DNA of 64,000 nt from Metallosphaera yellowstonensis MK1 (GTDB taxonomy: Archaea; Thermoproteota; Thermoprotei_A; Sulfolobales; Sulfolobaceae). The notes below the pieces were generated by a model, which was not told where the DNA came from, did not search any database, and saw only the letters and a list, made by a program, of their open reading frames with translations. The first letter of the stretch is position 1. Each line of letters opens with the position of its first letter. Of this stretch, positions 28,130 to 36,536 are shown piece after piece. The DNA lies in NCBI RefSeq assembly GCF_000243315.1, contig NZ_JH597770.1, positions 417,740 through 481,739 on the forward strand, in the 5' to 3' direction. Position numbers and translations under genes: made by a program.

Positions 28130-28451
28130 AGGACAGATCGGTACACAGCTCTGAGGCTCTCTGCTTCATTTTCTCTATCACTTCACCCCTGTTCACATAG
28201 TAAACATACTTAGGCCTTCCGCCCTTGGAACCACTACTCTTCTGCTTTTCCACAAGTCCGGCATCGGATAGCTTCTTCAGGATCAGACTAGCACGACTCT
28301 TGCTTATTCCTAGCTCTGCCGCTATGGAGTCTACATCCTTCCCAGTTCCACTCCTCACGATCTTGACAAAGGCCTCCACGTCAGCCTCAGATAAGCCGTA
28401 ACCTACCATCAAGAACCTCTTTAGTAATAAATTTTTCTCCACGACTTCCAT
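28110..28451 (-). CDS. Winged-helix transcriptional regulator (TrmB/MarR-like)
   Basis: 113 aa. GKDVDSIAAELGISKSRASLILKKLSDAGLVEKQ is a clear winged HTH, followed by the wing GGRPKYVYYV and a C-terminal amphipathic helix suited to dimerisation. Small single-domain factors of this type (TrmB N-terminal or Lrs14-like) are abundant in Sulfolobales. ATG 28451 is preferred over TTG 28457. Divergent from another small winged-helix gene; target unknown. Confidence 0.8.
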   Translation of the reverse strand: MEVVEKNLLLKRFLMVGYGLSEADVEAFVKIVRSGTGKDVDSIAAELGISKSRASLILKKLSDAGLVEKQKSSGSKGGRPKYVYYVNRGEVIEKMKQRASELCTDLSSIISAL

Positions 28452-28554
28452 TGTCAATTTAGTTTCACCGTTTAACTTTTAGTTTTTATTGTTTTTAAAG
28501 TTTTATCTAACACTGTCCCTCAATTTTTTAACTGAAACGGCCTCAGTTAAAGGT

Positions 28555-28761
28555 ATGAAAGGGCTTAGAGAGGAAATTGTAGAGTTGCTTAGGGAAAAGC
28601 CTATGGCTTCTACCGAGCTTAGGGACGTCCTCATGGACAAGGGATTGACCTTCAGTCCACTCGAGTTTAGGGAAACCCTCGCCGAGCTGGTCAGACAGGG
28701 GGTAATAGAGAAATATCCAGACTATGAAAGGAAGAAGTTCTACTTCAGGCTGAAGAGTTAG
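28555..28761 (+). CDS. Small winged-helix protein
   Basis: 68 aa from ATG 28555: an HTH unit LREEIVELLREKPMASTELRD with the recognition part EFRETLAELVRQGVIEKYPDY and wing KKFYFRL. CAATTTTTTAACTG at about 28520 is a good TATA for this start, so the longer frame from 28489 is rejected. Its 3' end overlaps the convergent Mrp gene by 17 nt. Likely a DNA-binding regulator of unknown target. Confidence 0.75.
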   Translation: MKGLREEIVELLREKPMASTELRDVLMDKGLTFSPLEFRETLAELVRQGVIEKYPDYERKKFYFRLKS

Positions 28762-29644
28762 ACTTTCCCTCAACTACGTTTATTACTTTATCAGCTATCT
28801 TCAGAAACTCCTTGGAGGCTGGAGACTCGAGATACTTTAGGAAAAACGGTTCACCCAGATCGTTGGATTCAGCTATCCTCGGGTCTAAGGGAACCTGGCC
28901 CAAAAGTTCTACCCCCAGCTCTTCCGCCATCTTCTTCCCCTTGTCCTGCCCGAATATATAGTAGGCCTTGCCTTCAGATGGGCAAACGAAGTAACTCATG
29001 TTCTCAACTACACCCAATATCCTCGTGTTTACGGTCTTAGCGAAGTTTATTGACCTCTTCACAGCTAAAGTAGAGACCTCAGACGGAATTGTGACGATAA
29101 TGAAGCCGGTAATGTTGGGAACCAGCTGGGCCACGGACAAGGCCTCATCTCCAGTACCTGGGGGCATGTCAATTATGAGATAATCAAGTTCTCCCCAGTT
29201 TACGTCGCCCAGAAACTGTCTTATGGCAGAGTGTTTTATTGACCCCCTCCAGATCACTGGGGTGTCGTCTCTCGGGAGCAGAAAATCAATGGATACCACC
29301 TTTATTCCAAAGGGCCCATTAACGGGATTGATTCCATTATCGTCAGCCGTGAGCATCTGCCCCCTGACTCCTAGCATCTTTGGTACAGAGGGGCCGTGGA
29401 AGTCAACGTCGACTATCCCAACTCTCTTGTTGGCTGCTGCCAATGCCATGGCGAGGTTTGAGGATACGAAGGATTTCCCAACTCCTCCTTTCCCGCTGAG
29501 TATGGCTATCTTGAATTTAACGTTCTTCATCCTCGTCTGTATTTTTAGATCGGCTCCCTGAACCTGAGGTGCTGGAGCCTTCCTCAGATCTCTAGGCTGC
29601 TTGGTAGGTTGGGGTGACTGTAGTCTAAACGGGTTGGAACTCAT
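28745..29644 (-). CDS. apbC: Mrp/NBP35-type Fe-S cluster carrier ATPase
   Basis: 299 aa. Deviant Walker A GKGGVGKS at residue ~52, IVDVDFHGPS (Walker A'), IIDMPPGTGDE (Walker B) and the CPSEG motif near residue 228 identify the ApbC/Nbp35 family of P-loop ATPases that deliver Fe-S clusters. Only one Cys is present in the usual CxxC region (FVCPSEG), which is seen in several crenarchaeal members but is worth noting. A flexible, proline-rich N-terminal 30 residues precedes the domain. Confidence 0.93.
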   Translation of the reverse strand: MSSNPFRLQSPQPTKQPRDLRKAPAPQVQGADLKIQTRMKNVKFKIAILSGKGGVGKSFVSSNLAMALAAANKRVGIVDVDFHGPSVPKMLGVRGQMLTADDNGINPVNGPFGIKVVSIDFLLPRDDTPVIWRGSIKHSAIRQFLGDVNWGELDYLIIDMPPGTGDEALSVAQLVPNITGFIIVTIPSEVSTLAVKRSINFAKTVNTRILGVVENMSYFVCPSEGKAYYIFGQDKGKKMAEELGVELLGQVPLDPRIAESNDLGEPFFLKYLESPASKEFLKIADKVINVVEGKSNSSA

Positions 29645-29669
29645 TTAGGTCATTAAACATGTCTTAGAC

Positions 29670-30215
29670 TTAACTAATAATCTTATCTAAATATAACAGT
29701 AACTTAACGATCTCATCATCATTAAGCCAATCTATCTCGCCGTCACACTTACCTTCCAGCACCATTTTGGCCGTTTCCAGTGGAGTTCGTGACGACGTGT
29801 CTATCTCACAGGTACGGCCGAACCACTCCTTGGCCTCTTGACTAACATAACCTAGGGCCTCCGCTTCAACGTTCTCTATAACCTTCAATTGGCTCCACCC
29901 TCTCCTGGAGAGTTCCTGATATAAGAGCTTGGGATTTCGTCTTAATACAATGATCTTATCTGCTCTATCTAAAAGGGAGGGATAAACGGTCTCTATAACC
30001 ACTCTCTCCTTTCCTTCCAACTCTCTCTCCAATTCTCTCGCAACCTCTTCATCGTTTATTTCGTACGATGACCTAATTTCATCGTACTGCTTGAATAACC
30101 TCTTCCTAATCACGAACTCAGAGACATGTATGTACTCAGCGTTTAACAGTCTGGTAAGTTCTCGACTAACGGAGCTCTTACCCACTCCTGGAGTACCGCA
30201 GATGAGTATCCTCAT
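29670..30215 (-). CDS. Adenylate kinase-like NTPase (Fap7/hCINAP family)
   Basis: 181 aa. P-loop GTPGVGKSS at residues 7-15, the NMP-binding/Walker B part VVIETVYPSLL, and LRRNPKLLYQELSRRGW in the lid match archaeal Fap7-like adenylate kinases, implicated in small-subunit maturation through S11. Its ATG overlaps the TGA of an upstream 53-aa membrane protein gene (ATGA). It ends an operon of membrane proteases. Confidence 0.87.
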   Translation of the reverse strand: MRILICGTPGVGKSSVSRELTRLLNAEYIHVSEFVIRKRLFKQYDEIRSSYEINDEEVARELERELEGKERVVIETVYPSLLDRADKIIVLRRNPKLLYQELSRRGWSQLKVIENVEAEALGYVSQEAKEWFGRTCEIDTSSRTPLETAKMVLEGKCDGEIDWLNDDEIVKLLLYLDKIIS

Positions 30216-30373
30216 CTGAAACTTAGGATGACCTCCGCAGTAAATAATCCTACCGAAATTAGGATGAGGATCAACTTCGTCTTGAGCTCTCCATCCCCTT
30301 TACTTATCTCATATATTCCATAAGGGAACATTAACGCCCCAATAACCAACAGTATCTCCTCCAATAGGTTCAT
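30212..30373 (-). CDS. 53-aa two-TM membrane microprotein
   Basis: ATG 30373 begins 5 nt after the rhomboid stop. The protein has two hydrophobic helices (residues ~4-20 and ~34-52) separated by a charged loop, SKGDGELKTK. Its stop shares the ATGA with the start of the downstream kinase, so translation is probably coupled. No family is recognised. The tight fit between two genes argues that it is real. It could be a small partner of the rhomboid protease. Confidence 0.7.
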   Translation of the reverse strand: MNLLEEILLVIGALMFPYGIYEISKGDGELKTKLILILISVGLFTAEVILSFR

Positions 30374-30378
30374 AAAGG

Positions 30379-30906
30379 CTAGCTTGATCTAGCTTTCCTT
30401 AAAAGCGATCCCCTCAGATATGCTAGTATTACTCCCCCGGTAATTCCCCCTAAGTGGGCAACGATATTTACATTGGGGATTATGTCACTTAGTACGAAAA
30501 CGATGGCCAGGAAGATGATCCCGTTCCAGTCGACCCTTTGGAATTCCACCATATCATCAACTATATAGAAGGAGAGAAGTCCAAAAATTCCTCCGGAGGC
30601 CCCTGCAGATGCTGTAAGAGGCGGGTAGGCCAGGAGTGTGAGTAGATTGCCTAGCATACCAGATAATAAAAAGATTACGTACTCTAATTTCCCTGCCTTC
30701 GACCCAAAGAGATAGTATAACACTCCTAGTGAGAAGAAATTGAAGAAAAAGTCAGTGAAATTATTGGTAACGAAAATTGAGGTGATCAAAGCGATGTAGT
30801 CCCCGTGTAAGACTAGGTAGTTTACTTGGATTAGGTAGGCGAACAAGAAGGTATTGGTGTAATAGGAAAACTCCCCTACTGCGAATCCGATCAGGGTCAA
30901 AAACAT
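30379..30906 (-). CDS. Rhomboid family intramembrane serine protease
   Basis: 175 aa, about six membrane segments. ASAGASGGIFGLLS in TM4 contains the catalytic GxSG serine and NIVAHLGGITGG in TM6 the catalytic histidine. The family cleaves transmembrane helices within the bilayer. It follows the M50 protease gene by 37 nt on the same strand, so two unrelated intramembrane proteases share a transcription unit. Substrates unknown. Confidence 0.9.
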   Translation of the reverse strand: MFLTLIGFAVGEFSYYTNTFLFAYLIQVNYLVLHGDYIALITSIFVTNNFTDFFFNFFSLGVLYYLFGSKAGKLEYVIFLLSGMLGNLLTLLAYPPLTASAGASGGIFGLLSFYIVDDMVEFQRVDWNGIIFLAIVFVLSDIIPNVNIVAHLGGITGGVILAYLRGSLLRKARSS

Positions 30907-30943
30907 TAGAATGAAAGTGGGCTTATTGATAGAGATGGAGATA

Positions 30944-31564
30944 TTAGATCTCCCCCGTTATGAACATGAGCACTAATGAAATTGCTATGAGAGCTATCCA
31001 CACCCCCACATTCCACCTGAAGATCTTAAGACCGTCGAGAACCCAGAAGGGTAACAGGTTAAAGAACGCCACTGCAGAATTAAATGCCGATATTTGGAAG
31101 AGGAAGAACGATAGTAAAGGGTTAGAAGCTAGTAAGGCACCTAGATAGAACAAGATCGCTATTGCCAGATTAGTGGCAGGTCCAGCAGCAGCTGTCACTC
31201 CCTCAACCCTTCTGTCGGCGGAGAAGAACCTACACGAAATGAGGGTATATCCAGAGAAGAAGACTAACCCGAAAACTGGTAGCAGGTTTATAATTGTAGT
31301 GGCAAGAAAGCCGGTGAAGTTGAGAGTGAACCTGGAGTAACATCCATATCTCCTTGCAGACTGCCTATGGGCAAGTTCGTGCGGCACCACGGCAATGGTG
31401 GCAGCTATTATGGCAGCCAGGATAGCGTAACCTATGAATTCACCTGTTAGGTATAACGAAACGCCCTTCACTGCAATGGAGAATATAGCCAGGAGGAAGG
31501 ACTCTATTTCACCAAGGTTGCTGAACCTCCACTCCCACTCTCTCAACCATGACAAGGCGATCAA
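30944..31564 (-). CDS. Site-2 protease-like M50 metalloprotease
   Basis: 206 aa, about six hydrophobic segments. VVPHELAHRQSARRYG holds the zinc HExxH motif (residues ~63-67) and LLPFWVLDGLKIF the second DG motif aspartate near residue 175. No PDZ or CBS domain, so this is the minimal form of the family. It lies between an unknown protein gene and rhomboid in a minus-strand operon. Confidence 0.9.
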   Translation of the reverse strand: MIALSWLREWEWRFSNLGEIESFLLAIFSIAVKGVSLYLTGEFIGYAILAAIIAATIAVVPHELAHRQSARRYGCYSRFTLNFTGFLATTIINLLPVFGLVFFSGYTLISCRFFSADRRVEGVTAAAGPATNLAIAILFYLGALLASNPLLSFFLFQISAFNSAVAFFNLLPFWVLDGLKIFRWNVGVWIALIAISLVLMFITGEI

Positions 31565-31575
31565 AGAATGTATGT

Positions 31576-32163
31576 TCAGAGGTTTAAATGCCTGAGTACA
31601 TTATCTCGAAGTCCGCTTATCTCCCCTATTAGATTCAGGCTAGTTGAATCCACTTTCCAGACTAGCGCTCTCTCGTCTTCGCTCACGGCTACCATGTATT
31701 TGTAATCTTCCTTAGAAATGAGCCCCTGGTACCTTATCCTTGACATCTTCCCGAAGGCATCAAACGTCTCGAAGACGATGAACTTATAGAGGAACGGCAT
31801 GGAAATTTCGTACATATTCAATTTCGATCCGTGAAGAAGGACTTTTTGCATCACTTGATTGAAGTAGAAGGGCTCTAAGAGGGTTACTTCGGTCACGTCA
31901 TTAAAGGCGGAGACTACTAAGAAAGCTCGTCGAGATCCCTCAGTTGTCGTTATCCAGAGGTCGAGAATCCTGGAGGACTTCGTCATTACTTTAGAGATTG
32001 TGTAACCAGAGTGCGATGCAGTCTTTTCTGAGAGGAAGTCGATGACTATCTCTACGAACGAGGAGACAGGCAATCCTATCCTCTTCAGTTCGTTCTCTAG
32101 GAAGCTTGACAAGCAATATAGGTGCCCGCTTGGGGATATCCCCTTTCTTCCCTTGCATCCCAT
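31576..32163 (-). CDS. Hypothetical protein upstream of the M50 protease
   Basis: About 195 aa from ATG 32163 (a TTG at 32202 and GTG at ~32190 are in-frame alternatives). No family is recognised. It starts with MGCKGRKGISPSGHLYC, has no membrane segment, and ends 11 nt before the M50 gene. Alternating beta-rich stretches (RILDLWITTTEGSRRAFLV; KYMVAVSEDERALVW) suggest a mixed alpha/beta soluble protein. Operon position suggests a role with the membrane proteases. Confidence 0.68.
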   Translation of the reverse strand: MGCKGRKGISPSGHLYCLSSFLENELKRIGLPVSSFVEIVIDFLSEKTASHSGYTISKVMTKSSRILDLWITTTEGSRRAFLVVSAFNDVTEVTLLEPFYFNQVMQKVLLHGSKLNMYEISMPFLYKFIVFETFDAFGKMSRIRYQGLISKEDYKYMVAVSEDERALVWKVDSTSLNLIGEISGLRDNVLRHLNL

Positions 32164-32207
32164 GACATCTATCTCTATTTCATATATCACGAAAAATATC
32201 AATAGTG

Positions 32208-32369
32208 TTATATCCTTAAATACTTTACATACGCCTCAGCTTCAATTCTCATATTTTTGGAGATGAGCAAGTAGAGTAGCTTTCTATCCTCCTCCGTTTT
32301 GGGGTTATAAGAACTAAGAAACTTCTCAACCTCCTCAAGGACTGCCAACGCATCCTTCAGGGACTCCAT
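32208..32369 (-). CDS. 53-aa helical microprotein at the head of the protease operon
   Basis: From ATG 32369 to TAA at 32208-32210: an acidic N-terminal helix (ESLKDALAVLEEVEKFL) and a second helix (EEDRKLLYLLISKNMRIEAEAYVKYL). It is predicted soluble and all-helical. It sits in line with, and just ahead of, the 195-aa unknown gene, and the frame has natural amino-acid composition. No homologue is recognised. Confidence 0.6.
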   Translation of the reverse strand: MESLKDALAVLEEVEKFLSSYNPKTEEDRKLLYLLISKNMRIEAEAYVKYLRI

Positions 32370-32463
32370 ATCGAATTCATAGTGCGGGAAGTAATAAATG
32401 GGTTACACATGTTAAACCGGTATTTCCTTAACCATTTTATGCAAGGGTGAGTTACTGGTTTCA

Positions 32464-34935
32464 ATGAGATGGATCCTGGCCGCCTGGTTCGTTTTGATTG
32501 TAGTGTTGGCACCGCTAGTGTTACAGATTCAGAACTACTTCGTTTACTCCGATTCGCCCTTCCTCTCATCTACCTACCAAAGCGTCAAGGTAAGTGATGT
32601 AGTAGTTGAGTATTTTCATGACGATCAGAGTCAATACAGCTATATATACGTCCTTTCTAACGGATCCTACAACGGCTCTCTGGCTGAACTGAACTATTCC
32701 CTCAAGTATCTACAGGGAGCCAAGATACTCACTCCGTATCAGATCCTAAACGATTATAACTCACAGTATCTCAATGAAGTAGAACCACTAGTAGGCTCCA
32801 TTCAGTCTAAACTGATGCCTCTTCACGAGCTCTACCTAAACCTCACTCGGTTGAGGGACGCCCTCTTGGACAACTTCTCTTTATTTCTATTTCAACTAAA
32901 TGTAACCTACGGAGTTCCTCTAGGACTTCACGTGAACGCGTCCCCACGGCTATTGGAAGAGTTTAAAACCTACTACTTTCTAGCACTTCAGAACTACTCC
33001 GAGCTGAACGCATCGAGGGTAGCAGGGTACCTGACTTTTAAGAACCCTTTTCTAGTCTTCTTCTCTTTCAATAATTTCACTAATCGCACCTTAGCTAAGT
33101 CCTTCCTCGAGAATTTCAATGAGTACCCACTCCTCATTTATCTCCTTACCAAACATAACGTAAGTCAGGAGGCGTTGGTCGACCCTCACTCCTATGCCGT
33201 TGATGTTGTAGAGAAGGAGATACCGCCACCTCCTTTCAATCTATCACAATTTCATAGGAATTACACTTGGCTCTTCATCGTTAAGGTGCCTAAAAACGAG
33301 AGTCTCAACTCGATAAATCGTTTCATTGAAAACGTTAACGCTGAGGTCACAGGTCACCTTCCCATTTACGCTCAGTCCGCATTTTACACAGAGCAGAATC
33401 TGAGGCTCATAGACCTGGTCACCATCATTCTTGTTGGTGTCCTCCTGGTCGTCTTAGTGAGGGCACTGTTACCGATCATTCTTCTAGTTACTGGTGCCCT
33501 ATTGGGGGTAGAAATATCGTACACTTTACTTGAGTTGCTCACGTTCTCAGGTTATCAAATATATTACATATCTGGACTCGTGATTCCGCCCATCGTCTTT
33601 GGCATTACTGTGGACTACTCTCTCTTGTTTCTCTACAGGTACTTCGAGGAGTTGAGAAAAGGGTCAAGAGAACCCTTAAAGTTAGCCTTTAGGACTGCTG
33701 GTCGAGGGGCCCTCTTTAGTGGCCTCTCCATAGCCATAGGGTTCTCCTCGTTTGTGATCTCTCCGTCCCCTCTACTGAGGAACATAGGCATAGCCCTCTT
33801 GGTAAGTTCCCTCTCATCTCTCTTCCCTGTGATAGGCTTCATGTACACAGCTCTGAGGTCAGTTCCACCCTCTTTATTGGCCTTTCCTAAGAGGGATGTT
33901 CCCAACACCGAGGATCCCAGGAGCAACTACCTCAGGAGGTCAGTACTTCTTGCCCTGAGGAGAAAGTATCTCGTTATATTTTTCACGGTTATTTTAGCGC
34001 TTGTATCCCTCTACGTGTTCGCGACTCACCCAACAAACGTCAACGTCGACGAAATAGTTCCGGCCCAATCTACTTCCGTCAGGGGTCTAGATGCGTTGTC
34101 TAACTTGTTCAACTACAGCTTAGACTATTTGGTCATCAAGGGAAATCCCAACTCGTCATATAATCTCCTTCTCAACATAACTAACTTCACCATAAAGCAT
34201 GGAGCCATAGTCTACGGCCCTACTTCTTTGGGTAGAGTGGTTTTCGATAGACCGACTGCGATCACTAACCAGTTTTATAGTCACAATTACACCTTGACTG
34301 AAGTTCTCATACCCTATCCCGTGTTCAGTCACGGTGCCATAGCCATAACAGAAGGCCTCATGAAGTATCCTGTTCTGGTGGGAGGGAGTAACGCTGAGAG
34401 GATAGACATCGTGGATAGCACCGTCTTCGAGTACTACCATTTCGTTCTCCCCTTAACTGTTCTTCTCATCCTCTTCTACCTCACTTGGATTCTCGGATCT
34501 CTCGTAGTCCCCATCAGGCTAGTTGTGACCCTAGCCATCAGCTCCTTAGTGGGAGTCGCGTTCATGTTTGCGGTATTCGGTTCTGTTTATTGGCTTTCTC
34601 CATTGATAGTATTTGCTCTACTCTTCAGCCTAGGAATAGATTATGATATGTTTATCATTTTAAGGATAAAGGAGGAGATAGGGACGGAAGAGGAGAGAAT
34701 AATGAAAGGTGTGGAGAAGACCGGTCTCGTAGTCACCGCAGCTGGGCTGATACTTTCTGGTGCTTTCATTTCGTTGGCCTTTACCGACATGAAGTTTCTA
34801 AGGGAGATAGGAGTAGCTGTAGCCTTCTCCATCCTGTTCGACACTTTCATAGTTAGACCCATCCTGGTTCCTGCAATCATGTCTGTACTTAAGCAGTATA
34901 ATTGGTGGCCCCATTTGAGGGCTGATAATTCTTAG
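32464..34935 (+). CDS. RND/MMPL-type membrane transporter
   Basis: 823 aa with two repeats, each of one TM, a ~270-residue extracytoplasmic domain rich in N-x-S/T sequons, and a TM cluster. ITVDYSLLFLYRYFEE and GIDYDMFIILRIKEEIG are the paired conserved RND TM4 motifs with the proton-relay aspartate. The architecture fits MMPL/HAE3 lipid or hopanoid exporters. ATG 32464 follows an ACCATTTTATGC box. The C-terminus overlaps the convergent ThiR gene by 47 nt. Confidence 0.9.
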   Translation: MRWILAAWFVLIVVLAPLVLQIQNYFVYSDSPFLSSTYQSVKVSDVVVEYFHDDQSQYSYIYVLSNGSYNGSLAELNYSLKYLQGAKILTPYQILNDYNSQYLNEVEPLVGSIQSKLMPLHELYLNLTRLRDALLDNFSLFLFQLNVTYGVPLGLHVNASPRLLEEFKTYYFLALQNYSELNASRVAGYLTFKNPFLVFFSFNNFTNRTLAKSFLENFNEYPLLIYLLTKHNVSQEALVDPHSYAVDVVEKEIPPPPFNLSQFHRNYTWLFIVKVPKNESLNSINRFIENVNAEVTGHLPIYAQSAFYTEQNLRLIDLVTIILVGVLLVVLVRALLPIILLVTGALLGVEISYTLLELLTFSGYQIYYISGLVIPPIVFGITVDYSLLFLYRYFEELRKGSREPLKLAFRTAGRGALFSGLSIAIGFSSFVISPSPLLRNIGIALLVSSLSSLFPVIGFMYTALRSVPPSLLAFPKRDVPNTEDPRSNYLRRSVLLALRRKYLVIFFTVILALVSLYVFATHPTNVNVDEIVPAQSTSVRGLDALSNLFNYSLDYLVIKGNPNSSYNLLLNITNFTIKHGAIVYGPTSLGRVVFDRPTAITNQFYSHNYTLTEVLIPYPVFSHGAIAITEGLMKYPVLVGGSNAERIDIVDSTVFEYYHFVLPLTVLLILFYLTWILGSLVVPIRLVVTLAISSLVGVAFMFAVFGSVYWLSPLIVFALLFSLGIDYDMFIILRIKEEIGTEEERIMKGVEKTGLVVTAAGLILSGAFISLAFTDMKFLREIGVAVAFSILFDTFIVRPILVPAIMSVLKQYNWWPHLRADNS

Positions 34936-35824
34936 CTATCTTCATGACTTTAGTAGCTACCTCAAGTGGGTTCTCACCAAAGACGTAAGCGTTAGGCTCT
35001 ATGCCGTTCCCGCCCAGGTGGACTACCACGTCTGGACAATCGCCTAAGGACGAGGCCACCATTTGGGCTATCCTCTCATCGTCCTTATCTTGAGATGGTC
35101 CAACCTTAGAGTAGACCAAACCCGCGGTTTTCAGAGCCTGTTCTACTCTATCGTCGAATTTTATGTTCATGACTGCCCTCCATTTCCCGCAGACTTTGAG
35201 TGCCCTGAGGAGTATCGTAGCTAAATGTCTACTTCCTCCCCACGTTGGCCTGGAAGCGGGGGTGGGGATTCCCCCTATGACAGCTATCCTCCCAGCTACA
35301 GCTATTACATCCGATACACTCTGAGGATTCCTTTTGGAGAAGGCCAGATTACTCAGGACTTCAGGTACCAGCTTAGCTACCTCTGGGTTCCTTATCATCG
35401 AAACTGCGAGTTCCAGTTCATTCTCTTCGTTTTCCCTGTAGAACCCCTGGCATATTCTACAGTCCGGGGAGATGGAGGGGTTGAATCTCCTGTGGAATTC
35501 ACAGAATCTCAGTCTACTGAGATTGGATAAACCAAATACAGTAATGTAAGCAGAAGTCTCTTCCCCCCTTCCCATCGATAGGAGACTAGAGATCGATGAT
35601 ATCAAGAACTCTATTTCAGAGACAGATAGACCTAATTTTACCAGGTTTTCCTTGTATTCCTGTTCATCACCGTCTAAATATTGCTTCACTGCCGGTTGCG
35701 TAACTCCTATGAGTGACGCTATCCTGCTCTGGCTCATCCCTGAAGCCCTAAGCCTTTTAGCCACCAAACCCCTTACGTTTGGTAGCATAATGTCGGTTAT
35801 TAGCGATAGGGGGGTATCCAGCAC
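34889..35824 (-). CDS. thiR: ThiR-type thiamine regulator (HTH plus ThiN domain)
   Basis: 311 aa. The N-terminal 55 residues form a Cro-like HTH (LRASGMSQSRIASLIGVTQPAVKQYL). The C-terminal ~165 residues are a ThiN (thiamine-phosphate synthase) domain, with NIKFDDRVEQAL, VVHLGGNGIEPNAYVFG. A pair of cysteines in PDCRICQGF sits in the linker. HTH-ThiN fusions act as thiamine-phosphate-sensing repressors in Crenarchaeota. GTG 35824 fits the family N-terminus; it overlaps the divergent NurA-like start. Confidence 0.85.
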   Translation of the reverse strand: MLDTPLSLITDIMLPNVRGLVAKRLRASGMSQSRIASLIGVTQPAVKQYLDGDEQEYKENLVKLGLSVSEIEFLISSISSLLSMGRGEETSAYITVFGLSNLSRLRFCEFHRRFNPSISPDCRICQGFYRENEENELELAVSMIRNPEVAKLVPEVLSNLAFSKRNPQSVSDVIAVAGRIAVIGGIPTPASRPTWGGSRHLATILLRALKVCGKWRAVMNIKFDDRVEQALKTAGLVYSKVGPSQDKDDERIAQMVASSLGDCPDVVVHLGGNGIEPNAYVFGENPLEVATKVMKIAKNYQPSNGATNYTA

Positions 35825-36536
35825 GGTAGTGAGATTGTATCCAGAGGATAATTACGTTTTTGACATAAGGGTAGCTGCAGTTGACGGAAGTCTTCACGAA
35901 TTCATCACAGAAGACGGAAACTACAGCTATGTTAATGTGAGTGCCGTGATATTTAGGCTCACCAGTTCCCTAATATATCAAGGTGGACACGTTAAGGAGT
36001 TCATAGTACAAGGCCCAGGTGAGGAGGCCATGAGGCAAATAGAGTATGAAGAGGCTAGAAATTTAAGATCGGAAATGGAGGACGTAATAATCCTAATGGA
36101 CAGAAAGATCTCCATGGATAGAGAGCTAGGTATAGAAATCCCGCGTAACATCATAGGTATAGTGAAGGACTTCGATCAGAGGGAAAGATCGATACTCGAT
36201 GAGAGTGGAGCTCCTTGGATAGTTCTCAGCGGAAACGGTCTCAGGACAGGGTTTGTGAGGTTCTCTGATGGAGGATGGGTCTTCAGAATAGAGACTGACC
36301 TGAACTACGAACAGAGGCAGCTGTTGGCACTCCTTTATCGTATGGCCAGAGAACCTATACCTGAGGCCATCAATTACAACTATCCACTCTTCTTGGCCGA
36401 CAAGATGGCCAAATTCTATAGGGACAGGGCCAGGAGAGGACTGGATTTCCTTTCATCCAAGAAGTTCCTTAAATATAGGGACTTTAGGAGAATTGTGGAG
36501 ATCGGGAGAAGGAGAGTATGGAATTCGAGAGTGTAA
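35790..36536 (+). CDS. NurA-like nuclease, partner of the adjacent HerA-like ATPase
   Basis: About 248 aa from ATG 35790 (GTG 35829 is an alternative). [11 protein letters not shown] contains the DGS metal-binding motif at the start of the NurA nuclease fold; [22 protein letters not shown] and the terminal [12 protein letters not shown] match later NurA blocks. NurA nucleases with HerA translocases resect DNA ends. Here the partner follows with a 19-nt overlap. Mre11 and Rad50, which accompany canonical herA-nurA, are absent, so this looks like a second, paralogous pair. Its 5' end overlaps the divergent thiR gene. Confidence 0.72.
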   Translation: MSVISDRGVSSTVVRLYPEDNYVFDIRVAAVDGSLHEFITEDGNYSYVNVSAVIFRLTSSLIYQGGHVKEFIVQGPGEEAMRQIEYEEARNLRSEMEDVIILMDRKISMDRELGIEIPRNIIGIVKDFDQRERSILDESGAPWIVLSGNGLRTGFVRFSDGGWVFRIETDLNYEQRQLLALLYRMAREPIPEAINYNYPLFLADKMAKFYRDRARRGLDFLSSKKFLKYRDFRRIVEIGRRRVWNSRV

